This document shows, one piece after another, positions 6,846-14,299 of a DNA stretch of 16,458 nucleotides. Location: the NCBI GenBank assembly GCA_035604035.1, contig DATNJF010000115.1:1-16458 (forward strand). The letters run 5' to 3'. The stretch's first letter is position 1, and each line of letters begins with the position of its first letter. The stretch comes from DATARH01 sp035604035 (GTDB lineage Bacteria; Pseudomonadota; Alphaproteobacteria; ATCC43930; CGMCC-115725). Position numbers and translations under genes: made by a program. The notes below the pieces were generated by a model, which saw only the letters and a list, made by a program, of their open reading frames with translations, made no database searches and was not told the origin of the DNA.

Positions 6846-8186
6846 TCAGCTTGGTTGTGCAGTCGTTGCATTGACCAGTGTCCGCCTGCGCACACGCTGC
6901 AGACGCTCCAATCCCCAGACGAAGCAGACGCCATTGCCGATCGCGATGCCCCACATCGCGCCGGTATAGCCCTGCCACAGGATGAACCCGGCGGTGGATC
7001 CCGCTGCCAGCGCCCCGCAGATCATCTGCGTCTTGGCAAGAAACTTGAATTCGCGCGCGGCCGTCAGACCGACGCTGCCGACATAGCGCAGCACGCTGGC
7101 GCCCGAAGCCGCCGCCCAGGGCAGCAGCAGGAAGATGCCGTCGCTGTATTTCCCGCCGAGCAGGTAATGCTCGATGGGCGGCCAAGCAAACCACAGCCCA
7201 ACGCCGATCGCGACGCTGGCGATGGCGGCGCCGGCCAGCGCCTTTGCCATCGTGCGGTCGAACTCGCCGATCCGCCCGTTGGCGAGCGCGGCGGCGAGAT
7301 GCGGTAGCGCCGAAGCGCCCCAGGCATTGACCAGCACGCTCACCGGGCGGAACAGGACGCCGATTGCGTTGATCGTGGCGAGCGAGGCCACACCGGCGAG
7401 GCTGGTCGCGAGATAGACGTAGCTGCGCGACTGCACGTGATTGGCGAAGACGCCAGTGAGCGACCAGGCAACCTCGCGGCTGATCCGGCGATAGGCGCCG
7501 ATCCAGCCGTCGCTAAACAGCCGCCGCTCGGCCCGATCAGGACCATTGGCGCCGCGCGCCCGCCCGCAAAGCTGGCTGACCAAGCAACCGATCGTCATCG
7601 CGAGAAACGCCGCCGCGAGATCAGCGAAGCGCTGCGGCCACATCACCATCGCTCCAAGGCAGGCAGTGGTGACCGCGAGATAGGGCCCGTCGACCCACAG
7701 CAGCATTGTCATGTCGTGCCGGCTGAAGGTGATGCTGCGATAGTATTCGCGGTACATTCCGGCCGCGATGAAGAGCGGGATTGCGATCATCGTCAGCGGA
7801 TCGTGCGAGGCCCATTCGGCGCCGCCGAGAAGATTGGCGACGCCGGCGATTGCCGCCATCGCCGCCACTGCCAGCAAGTTCACCGTCGCGATTGCCGATC
7901 CGAGCCGACGCGCTGCGGCCGGATCTTCGGCGCCGGGCAGGTATATGTTGAGCGGGCCGGTGACGAGCGCGCCCTGAACGCTGACCGCGAACAGCGCCAT
8001 CGTCATCCACAGCGAGACGATACCGTAATCGGTCGCCGACAAGGCCCGCAGCAGACAGATGTTGAGCGCGAAGCCGAAGACACTTAGCGCCGCCTGGTCT
8101 AACGCGGCGACGGCATAGCGGTAACGCGCGAAAACGCCGCTAAGCCGCGTGCGCGGCCGGCCGAAAACGCCGAGGTCCGAGATCAT
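6846..8186 (-). CDS. Wzx-like polysaccharide flippase (MOP superfamily membrane protein)
   Basis: The product has 446 residues, mostly hydrophobic, with roughly 11-12 membrane segments. It resembles the lipid-linked-repeat flippases of the polysaccharide-transporter branch of the MOP superfamily. The first helix (AALDQAALSVFGFALNICLL) ends in RALSATDYGIVSLW, a typical first loop and second-helix entry in Wzx/RfbX proteins (family 'L...yG.~~~~'). The middle part, GVASLATINAIGVLFRPVSV, resembles the start of the second six-helix half. It would move undecaprenyl-linked units to the periplasm for the polymerase encoded at 1893-3212. No ribosome-binding site is visible. Instead a GC-rich hairpin ends directly at the ATG. 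Family-level confidence is good, substrate unknown. Confidence 0.82.
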   Translation of the reverse strand: MISDLGVFGRPRTRLSGVFARYRYAVAALDQAALSVFGFALNICLLRALSATDYGIVSLWMTMALFAVSVQGALVTGPLNIYLPGAEDPAAARRLGSAIATVNLLAVAAMAAIAGVANLLGGAEWASHDPLTMIAIPLFIAAGMYREYYRSITFSRHDMTMLLWVDGPYLAVTTACLGAMVMWPQRFADLAAAFLAMTIGCLVSQLCGRARGANGPDRAERRLFSDGWIGAYRRISREVAWSLTGVFANHVQSRSYVYLATSLAGVASLATINAIGVLFRPVSVLVNAWGASALPHLAAALANGRIGEFDRTMAKALAGAAIASVAIGVGLWFAWPPIEHYLLGGKYSDGIFLLLPWAAASGASVLRYVGSVGLTAAREFKFLAKTQMICGALAAGSTAGFILWQGYTGAMWGIAIGNGVCFVWGLERLQRVRRRTLVNATTAQPS

Positions 8187-8203
8187 GCCGGCACTGTGCC
8201 GGC
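8187..8203 (-). promoter_or_regulatory. GC-rich hairpin touching the flippase start codon
   Basis: Read on the minus strand, GCCGGCA-CAG-TGCCGGC gives a 7-bp stem with a 3-base loop that ends immediately before the ATG at 8186. It takes up the ribosome-binding region and should restrict initiation unless opened or bound by a factor. It could also be an operator. The adjoining 8204-8253 is AT-rich but shows no promoter I would defend. Confidence 0.5.
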
Positions 8204-8253
8204 GAGCGCTTAACTAACCAATAAAATCGGCGGAAATTTAGCCAAAAGCGGGG

Positions 8254-8994
8254 CTACAACAGCCGGTAGAGAAAACTTGGAATATAGTTGCGGCGTTGGT
8301 TGAGCACCGCGCCCAGGAAGCGGCCGCCGGACTGCTCGACGAGGGCCTTGGCGTGGGCGATCACCGCCGGCCGCGTAGCCTCGGCGCGGATCACCAGGAA
8401 GATGCCGTCCGCCGCCTCGGGGAGTAGGGTCGAATATTCGCCGCGCTCCATCGCCGCGCAATCGACGACGATGAGCTCGAACTGGCCGCGCAACTGGTCG
8501 TAAAGCGCGCGCAGGGTCGTCGGATCGGCGATCCCTTGGCCGCGCTCGCCGACAAGGCAGGCGACTGTCAGCGAGGTGCCGGTGACCGGCCGTTCCAACT
8601 CGGCTTCTTCGACGCCGATCCAGATGCCGTCAACCAGGCCGCGCGAGGTATCGCACTCGAAGTAGCGCGCGGTCTGCAAATTACCGCGAGCCGCGTCAAG
8701 CAGCAGGGTTCGGCGCTGCCCAGTAGTTGCGGCGAGCATCGCGAACTCGCGGGCGATCGTCGAGGTGCCCTCGCCCGAAGCCGCCGCGACGAAATGCACG
8801 ACCGCACCTTTGCCGCCGTCGAGCAGCGGCCGCACCGCTGCCAGCAGCGGCGTCAGTTCGGCGGCGATCGGCCCCGGCGCGCGGGCTACCGGCCGTAGCT
8901 CAGAGGATAAGGGCGCTACCGCCCGCTCGCCGGGCAGCGTCAAATCGCGGCCGCCTTGCCGCGCCCGCTGCAGCGCGTCGTAAACGCTGGTCAT
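8254..8994 (-). CDS. CpsD/Wze-like cytoplasmic ATPase (BY-kinase family) with degenerate Walker A
   Basis: The 246-residue protein has no transmembrane domain. It resembles the P-loop half of bacterial tyrosine autokinases that regulate chain length with a Wzc/GumC-type copolymerase. The order is MTSVYDALQRAR start, AASGEGTSTIAREFA (71-85, Walker A region), LLLDAA (97-102, Walker A'), LIVVDCA (174-180, Walker B) and FLGAVLNQRRNYIPSFLYRLL (226-246). The family lysine of GEGK(S/T) is T77 here, and Walker A' has D-A-A instead of D-A-D. Only two tyrosines (237, 243) lie near the C-terminus, not a cluster. It may bind nucleotide poorly and serve as a structural or regulatory partner. ATG 8994 is chosen because the family-like N-terminus begins there. 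A longer reading from 9237 gives a non-protein-like, Arg-rich extension. Confidence 0.75.
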   Translation of the reverse strand: MTSVYDALQRARQGGRDLTLPGERAVAPLSSELRPVARAPGPIAAELTPLLAAVRPLLDGGKGAVVHFVAAASGEGTSTIAREFAMLAATTGQRRTLLLDAARGNLQTARYFECDTSRGLVDGIWIGVEEAELERPVTGTSLTVACLVGERGQGIADPTTLRALYDQLRGQFELIVVDCAAMERGEYSTLLPEAADGIFLVIRAEATRPAVIAHAKALVEQSGGRFLGAVLNQRRNYIPSFLYRLL

Positions 8995-9036
8995 CGCCGC
9001 CCCGTCCGGGAAATCAATGCGTCGCTGAGACCCGGC

Positions 9037-9064
9037 AGTATATCGGTGATGGAAACGAAGTCGA
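9037..9064 (-). promoter_or_regulatory. Candidate internal promoter before the CpsD-like gene
   Basis: On the minus strand TCGACT (9064-9059, 4 of 6 matches to the -35 consensus) is followed after 16 bases by TATACT (9042-9037, 5 of 6 for the -10). Transcription would start near 9030, leaving a leader of about 36 bases. It sits in the widest gap (113 bp) of the minus-strand block and would split it into a redox/ligase unit and an export/assembly unit. Confidence 0.35.
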
Positions 9065-9107
9065 GGCTCCGCGCTCGACGCGATTGTTGGCGCGGCCAGT
9101 GGCACGG

Positions 9108-10019
9108 CTACGCCCCCAGCGCTTCGGCGATGCACTGGTCGATCTCGGCGGTGGTAGCGGCGGCGCCCTCCTCGACCATCTTGAGATGCGAGCCCGGCAC
9201 GTGCCTGATCTGCAAGTCGTCGAGGAACCTGCCCCAAACCTGCCGCGGCTTGCGTGGTTCCAAGCCGGGCGTTTCTTCCGGCTGCATAAAGACGACCTTG
9301 CCGCCATAAGGTCGCGGCCGGTACGCCTCGCCGGCGTTGTAGGTCGCCACGTGAACCCGGCGCGACGCGGCGTCCGTCCCTTCGGCGACGAGCGGCGGCG
9401 GCTCGACCAATTTCAGGCCGCTCGCGGTCAGGTATTGGAAGAGGCTCCGCAGATGGCGGCTACCCTCGCCCGCGATCTCCCGGAGGGTGCATTTGCGCAG
9501 TGACCAGACCGCCTTCAGCGCCTGCCGCGCGAGGATGTCGAGATGGCAGGCGAGCGGCCAGACCGCTCGGCTCGGATAGGTGTCGAGCAGCACGATAAGC
9601 GGCACTTGGCTACCGGCGGCCGTGAGTTGCTGGGCCATCTCCAGCACGACCAGCCCGCCGGCCGAATAGCCGACCAGCAGATAAGGCCCTTGTGGCCGAA
9701 CGGCGCGCATCAGGCCGATCGCGTAACCGGCCATTTCGTCGAGGTGCTCGAACGGAAGCTCTTGTTCCACCATGCCGCGCGGACGGATCGCGTAGACCGG
9801 CGCCGGGATTGTCATCGCGGCGGCGATCGGGCCGAGCTGCAGGATGCTCCCGGGCGCGCCGGGGATCATAAAGACGGGCGGCTCGTCATTGCCCGGCTTC
9901 ATCAGGATACAACCAGCGACTGCCGCACCACCGGCCGCGCCAGTGCGCAACCAACTCCGCGCGGCACGGACGCTGCGGAAGAGCTGCGCCGTATCGGTCC
10001 GAACGAGCGGTTCGGTCAT
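9108..10019 (-). CDS. Stand-alone thioesterase-domain alpha/beta hydrolase
   Basis: The 303-residue protein has the fold of the thioesterase domain found at the end of NRPS and PKS enzymes. FMIPGAPGSILQLGPIA (50-66) gives the first strand and oxyanion region. VGYSAGGLVVLEMAQQL (116-132) carries the nucleophile S119. LIVLLDTYPS (141-150) provides the likely acid D146, and VPGSHLKMV (274-282) the His H278. The triad is complete. Such domains release acyl or peptidyl groups from a carrier or from CoA, yet no carrier or megasynthase is in the window. About 40 N-terminal residues precede the fold. The gene begins 13 bp after the ATP-grasp stop and is probably co-transcribed with it. The substrate is unknown; acyl transfer or hydrolysis on a glycan precursor is inference. 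Confidence 0.78.
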   Translation of the reverse strand: MTEPLVRTDTAQLFRSVRAARSWLRTGAAGGAAVAGCILMKPGNDEPPVFMIPGAPGSILQLGPIAAAMTIPAPVYAIRPRGMVEQELPFEHLDEMAGYAIGLMRAVRPQGPYLLVGYSAGGLVVLEMAQQLTAAGSQVPLIVLLDTYPSRAVWPLACHLDILARQALKAVWSLRKCTLREIAGEGSRHLRSLFQYLTASGLKLVEPPPLVAEGTDAASRRVHVATYNAGEAYRPRPYGGKVVFMQPEETPGLEPRKPRQVWGRFLDDLQIRHVPGSHLKMVEEGAAATTAEIDQCIAEALGA

Positions 10020-10032
10020 CGGACGGTCGAGC

Positions 10033-11238
10033 TCACGGCGCCTTGCCGGCGGACACAGGCTGTCGTGCTGCCGTAAAGCAAGGCGTATCGCCCCGCTTTT
10101 GCATCACGGCTGGAGCAGCCGGGACGGGCCGCTCGACCGGCTGATATTGGCTCATCTCGCCGATTGGAACCGCGACCTCGCTGTCGTCATAGGAATTCGC
10201 ACGCTGCGCCAGATAAGCGACCGGGTCGCTCAGATTGTACGCCAGGTATTTCCAGTCCAGGCGGGTGGCCCGCCACGGCTGGACCAGGATTTCCCGCAGC
10301 GAAAGCCGTATCTCGCCCTGGTCGAGCGTCGCGGTTTCCGCGCCAGGTCCGGCGAGCGCCAGTTCGACAAAATTGAGCCCGATGAGCATCACCAGATAGA
10401 CCGAGTACCAGAAGCGCGGGTTGCACTCGACGAGATAAGCGAGCCCGTCTTCGTCGGACAGAACTGCGTCGAAATTGACCGACCCGCTATAGCAGGTGAG
10501 TGCCGCCAGGCGTGAGGCGTTCGCGAGCAAGTCGGGATTGGCGAAGACGCGAAAGCGGATGTCGTCGCGCTCTTGGGCGACATGGGCCCGCACGTTCCCT
10601 TCGTCGCAGAAGAGGGTGATGCTGACCGACTCGCCCGCGATATGGCGCTGGGCGAGGACCGGGGTGTAATCGACCCGGTCGATGAGCGCGATCTCATCCG
10701 GCCTTCGGATATGAAAGACGCCAAAGCCGCCCGAGCGGTTGGTCGGCTTGATGGTGAGCGGCAGGGTTATCGCACCGCTATGGACTGCGTCGCGCAGGGA
10801 CGCCGCATCGTCGAACAGCCAGGCTTCGGGAGCGCGGACCCCGTGGCCGAGACAGAACTGGGTGAAATTCCATTTGTCGTTCAAGAGATCGAAGGTCGCC
10901 ACGGCCGGTACCGGAAAGCTCGGCACCGGCAGGCGGTCGCCGAGCGTGGCGAGAAGGCGCGTCGACACGTCGTCGGACGGCAGCAGGATCCCGATCTTGT
11001 GGCGGCGGACCAGCTCGCAGATCTCGGCGAGCAGTGTTTCCGCGTCCCCAGCATAGCGCGATCGGTGATAGGCCCGGCAATGGCGGGACATCCGCAAGCC
11101 CCGCGAGGCGCCGTTGCCAAGCACATGGACACGCATCCCGGCGGCGGCGGCGGTGCGCATCACATGGTAGGGCAGGGTGAGCGCGAAGGCGATCATCAAC
11201 CCGTTGACGGCGGCCCGATCGCCGCCGGCCCAAATCAT
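10033..11238 (-). CDS. ATP-grasp ligase-like protein
   Basis: The product has 401 residues and is soluble. An N-terminal Rossmann-like part (residues 13-110) precedes an ATP-grasp domain. Visible signatures are DLLNDKWNFTQFCLGHGV (117-134, K122), the nucleotide-binding TIKPTNRSGGFGVF (162-175, K164 and Gly-rich loop), QRHIAGESVSITLF (197-210, E203), SVNFDAVL (253-260) and YLVECNPRFW (268-277, metal-binding E271 and N273). These enzymes activate a carboxylate as an acyl phosphate and couple it to an amine or thiol. The arrangement resembles carbamoyl-phosphate synthase/PylC-type proteins, but the substrate is not evident. The last 60 residues are low-complexity. Its ATG overlaps the TGA of the FAD-enzyme gene (ATGA), so translation is probably coupled. 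Confidence 0.8.
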   Translation of the reverse strand: MIWAGGDRAAVNGLMIAFALTLPYHVMRTAAAAGMRVHVLGNGASRGLRMSRHCRAYHRSRYAGDAETLLAEICELVRRHKIGILLPSDDVSTRLLATLGDRLPVPSFPVPAVATFDLLNDKWNFTQFCLGHGVRAPEAWLFDDAASLRDAVHSGAITLPLTIKPTNRSGGFGVFHIRRPDEIALIDRVDYTPVLAQRHIAGESVSITLFCDEGNVRAHVAQERDDIRFRVFANPDLLANASRLAALTCYSGSVNFDAVLSDEDGLAYLVECNPRFWYSVYLVMLIGLNFVELALAGPGAETATLDQGEIRLSLREILVQPWRATRLDWKYLAYNLSDPVAYLAQRANSYDDSEVAVPIGEMSQYQPVERPVPAAPAVMQKRGDTPCFTAARQPVSAGKAP

Positions 11239-12464
11239 CGCGTCGCCAACGCTGGACTCTGTACGACCGGCCGGCGCACCGCCGTGGCGGCCAGGTGACG
11301 GGCCAGCCGTCGCGCGGTGAACCGCGCGCCGAAGGCAAAGCGCAACAGCGGTCCGAAGCTAAGCGCGGCGGCCGGACCGACCACGTAAAGTCCCGCAACC
11401 GAGGTCTCGAAGTGAGGCGACAGCACCGGCATGCCGGAAACCAACTTCATCTCGGCCCGCAGCGCCTCGTCGATAAACTCGACCATGCGGAAATCGATGC
11501 GATAGCCGGTGGCGGCGATGACATGGTCGGCCGAGATCACCTGCTGCGACCCATCCAATCCGGAAAGGCTCAGATGAACCTGCCCGCTGCTGATGGCGAC
11601 GCCTTGCGGCTCGTAGCCCTCAAGACATGGCACCTTGCCAACCACCCGTTCGCGCATGGACCAACCCCCAGCCGGCCCTAGCCACGACTTGACGATCCGC
11701 ATCCGCGTCTCGGCGGGCAGATAGTAGAAAAGCTGCGGCGCGCGCGTGTAGAACGTGCTGCGCCAGCCGGGGCCGATCCCGGTCTGCGGCGCGCGCAGCC
11801 GCGCGACCAACGGACGGTTCGGCTGCGGCGGGCCATGGAATAACAGCTTGGGCCGGCGCGCGACGAGTTTCACCTTGGCGCCGCCCTCGTGCAGCAAGGC
11901 GGCGACATCGATCGCCGACGAGCCGCCGCCGATCACCGCAACATCCTGATCACGAAACGCCGTCATGTCCTCGTGGCGCGAGCAGTGGGTGACGAACTCG
12001 TCTGGCAGCCCCGCGAGGTTCGGCGGGAGATAAGGAAAATCGCTGATGCCGATACCAACGATCACCTTGTCGGCGGCGATGATCTCGCCATCGCCGAGCT
12101 GAACCGCGAACTCGCGGCCGGAGCGGCGGATCGCGGTGACAAGGCGAGTCTCGACCTCGGGCACGAAGCGCTGCTGGAAGGCGTGGCCGTAGGCGATGAA
12201 GGTTTCGCGCGGCACCGGCTCCTCTTCCGCCGAATAGGCCAGGCCGCGCTCGGCACAAAACGTTTCGAGAGAATACGAATCGTTGGAGTCGGACAGGTTG
12301 GAGGCGAAACCATCCGCCTTCAACAGCATCCCGGCCGGCATCTTGGTCTGCCAGTTGTCCATCGGCTTGCCGAAGATGCGGAAGCCGACGCCCTTGGCGC
12401 GCAGATGGGCGGCGATGGACAGCCCATAGGGACCGGCGCCCACAATAACGATCTTGCTGGTCAC
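11235..12464 (-). CDS. FAD/NAD(P)-binding oxidoreductase (flavin monooxygenase-like)
   Basis: The product has 409 residues from a GTG start; GAGGA lies about ten bases upstream. It has two dinucleotide-binding motifs. VIVGAGPYGLS (6-16) binds FAD and VAVIGGGSSAIDVAALL (175-191) probably binds NAD(P)H. HVIAATGYRIDF (about 314-325) is the 'ATG' motif of the FMO/pyridine nucleotide-disulfide group, and AGLYVVGPAA (about 357-366) closes the FAD site. RIFGKPMDNWQTKMPAGMLLK (29-49) and the following ASNLSD mark a subgroup I cannot assign to a known reaction. No CxxC redox pair is seen, so a disulfide reductase is unlikely. N- or C-hydroxylation or a dehydrogenation is possible. It overlaps the ATP-grasp gene by 4 bp and follows the GMC gene. 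Confidence 0.8.
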   Translation of the reverse strand: MTSKIVIVGAGPYGLSIAAHLRAKGVGFRIFGKPMDNWQTKMPAGMLLKADGFASNLSDSNDSYSLETFCAERGLAYSAEEEPVPRETFIAYGHAFQQRFVPEVETRLVTAIRRSGREFAVQLGDGEIIAADKVIVGIGISDFPYLPPNLAGLPDEFVTHCSRHEDMTAFRDQDVAVIGGGSSAIDVAALLHEGGAKVKLVARRPKLLFHGPPQPNRPLVARLRAPQTGIGPGWRSTFYTRAPQLFYYLPAETRMRIVKSWLGPAGGWSMRERVVGKVPCLEGYEPQGVAISSGQVHLSLSGLDGSQQVISADHVIAATGYRIDFRMVEFIDEALRAEMKLVSGMPVLSPHFETSVAGLYVVGPAAALSFGPLLRFAFGARFTARRLARHLAATAVRRPVVQSPALATR

Positions 12465-12486
12465 GCTTTTTTAGTCCTCGCCTATA

Positions 12487-12501
12487 GCTCGCTGCGCGAG
12501 C
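12487..12501. repeat. Small inverted repeat between the GMC and FAD-enzyme genes
   Basis: GCTCGC-TGC-GCGAGC gives a 6-bp stem with a 3-base loop, lying in the 57-bp gap of the minus-strand operon. Neither strand has a T-run after it, so it is not an intrinsic terminator. It may be chance in GC-rich DNA or affect RNA processing. Confidence 0.25.
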
Positions 12502-12521
12502 GGGGGGATTTGGGGCCGAGA

Positions 12522-14255
12522 TCACTCGGCCGCTTCTATCGGCGCAGTCTGCATGTCACTCGTAAAAGAAGGCATAACGGCGCCCTCACGCCCTCGTGAC
12601 GTCGGCTCGGGCAGCTCGGTGATAAGGCGCGCGACGTGCGCCGCCAGCCGCGCCGAAAATGCGGCGATCAGCAAGGTCGGGTTGGCTTGTCCCGAGGTCG
12701 GAAACACCGCACTGCCGGCGACAAACAGGTTGGGCGTGCCGTGGACGCGGCAATCGGCATCGACGACGCCGCGCTTCGGGTCGGCGGCCATCCGCACCGT
12801 GCCGACCTGATGATAACCGTCAGTCATCTGATCCGGAACCCGCGCCGCGCGTTCTTCCGCCGGGAAGTGGTGGTCAAGGTGGCCGAGCCCGGCGTCGCCC
12901 AGATTGCGGTCGATGATGTCGTGACCGGCGACCACCGACTCGGCGTCGAGCGCGCTGTAGCGCAGATCGATCCTCAATCGCGGCATGCCGAGCGCATCGC
13001 GCGCCTCGCCGAGGCTGACCGTGCTGGCCAAGTTCGGCGCCTGCTCGGCGTGATAGAACAGCGCATAGCGCCGCGCCTTGTTGCGGACGAAAAAACCGGG
13101 CAACCGCGGCGTCTTGACATAGCGCCGATAGAGAAAGCTGGCGGTCTCGCGCACCGCCTCGGGTAGCCCGCAGAAAATGTTGCGGAGATGCTTTTCCACC
13201 TCGCGGACGCCGTGCTCCAGATATTTCCGACGGATCGCCTCGGGCTCAAGCAGATTACCAAGGCCGGGGGTCGCGAGGCTCAGGTAGGCGAGCGAGAGGA
13301 TCGCGCTGCGATGCGCCGCGTCACCGAGGAACGGGTTGTCGGGCCAGGCGCACATGTTGAGGAGGCCGTGGCGCTGCTGCGCCTCGGCCGCGATGGTGAT
13401 GCGCCGGCGCGCGTAACGGCCGCTGGCGTCGATGAAGAAGTCGAACGTGTCGTCGGGCAGCGCCGGGCTCAGCACGATATCGGCGATGCGGCCCTCCAAA
13501 TGCCCCATATAGGCGCGGCCCAACATGCTCTCTGCGCTGCCGAACAGGCGCGGCTGACCCATTCGCGACGCGAGCATCAGCCGGGCCGTCTCCAGCCCGC
13601 CACAGGCAAGCACGATAGCCCGCGCCCGCATGGTCACCCGCTGTCCGGACGACAAGGCCACCACAATGCCGGTGGCCCGGCCGCTGACCGGATCGATCTC
13701 GATCCCGGTCGCGACCGCGCCGAGCAGGATCTTAAGTCCCGGATCCCCGGTCAGCGCCGCGGCATGCAGCTCGCGCAAATTGCGCCGCTCGCTCCAGCGC
13801 TCGAGCCGGTCGATGCGGCATTCAGTCAGCCCGCTGGCCGACGGCACCGGCGCGGAGAACTCCGGCGCCCCGGCGTTGAGATAACGCATGCCGATGTCGT
13901 ACCAGGGACGAATTTCATCATGGCTCACCGGCCAGCCGCCGAGCGGCACATGCGGCCGGTCGGCGAAATCGATATCGTCAAACGGCACGCAGCGCCCGCC
14001 CCAGAGAAGCGAGGTGCCGCCGAACGCGCGCCGCACCGCGATCTGCATCGGCGCATGGCGCGTGGGATCGGCGATCTCGGCGTCGGCGAGCGCCTGGAAA
14101 TCGGCGCGAAACCCGTCCATCCCACCGGCGAGCATGGTTACCTCGACGCCGTGCCGGCGCAGTTCGAGCGCCTGGACAATGCCTGCGGGGCCGGCGCCGA
14201 CGACAAGCACCGGGATGTCGCCAAACAGCTCAGAAGGGATTTCTTGACAGATCAT
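12522..14255 (-). CDS. GMC-family flavin oxidoreductase
   Basis: The product has 577 residues from ATG 14255. The FAD-binding motif is PVLVVGAGPAGIVQALELRRHG (15-36). RRAFGGTSLLWGGRCVPF is the GMC N-terminal signature region. GYHQVGTVRMAADP (480-493) holds the catalytic His H482, and LFVAGSAVFPTSGQANPTL (510-528) holds the partner N525 of the GMC C-terminal domain. No signal peptide is seen, so the enzyme is probably cytoplasmic. Relatives oxidise sugars, glycosides or alcohols, and the C-terminal half resembles glucoside/fructose dehydrogenase-like members. The position that usually carries the ribose-binding Glu after strand 2 reads Ala (A43 in VTMLAGG). A GTG at 14297 is an alternative start; neither has a Shine-Dalgarno site. 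It is the first gene of the minus-strand block and diverges from the aldo/keto reductase gene. Confidence 0.85.
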   Translation of the reverse strand: MICQEIPSELFGDIPVLVVGAGPAGIVQALELRRHGVEVTMLAGGMDGFRADFQALADAEIADPTRHAPMQIAVRRAFGGTSLLWGGRCVPFDDIDFADRPHVPLGGWPVSHDEIRPWYDIGMRYLNAGAPEFSAPVPSASGLTECRIDRLERWSERRNLRELHAAALTGDPGLKILLGAVATGIEIDPVSGRATGIVVALSSGQRVTMRARAIVLACGGLETARLMLASRMGQPRLFGSAESMLGRAYMGHLEGRIADIVLSPALPDDTFDFFIDASGRYARRRITIAAEAQQRHGLLNMCAWPDNPFLGDAAHRSAILSLAYLSLATPGLGNLLEPEAIRRKYLEHGVREVEKHLRNIFCGLPEAVRETASFLYRRYVKTPRLPGFFVRNKARRYALFYHAEQAPNLASTVSLGEARDALGMPRLRIDLRYSALDAESVVAGHDIIDRNLGDAGLGHLDHHFPAEERAARVPDQMTDGYHQVGTVRMAADPKRGVVDADCRVHGTPNLFVAGSAVFPTSGQANPTLLIAAFSARLAAHVARLITELPEPTSRGREGAVMPSFTSDMQTAPIEAAE

Positions 14256-14299
14256 CGTGTATGCAAAGGCTCGCTCGAACCGATGGCAGCGTGACACCG

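Noticed and set aside
14244..14249. Perfect TTGACA -35 box near the divergent GMC/reductase starts
   Set aside because: No -10-like hexamer lies 15-19 bases downstream, and the bases are the Cys-Gln-Glu codons of the GMC gene, so it is probably chance.
13188..14294. Very long open frame (368 codons) opposite the GMC gene, and similar long frames opposite other genes
   Set aside because: GC-rich DNA keeps antisense frames open. The translations lack domains, while the opposite strand carries clear family motifs throughout.
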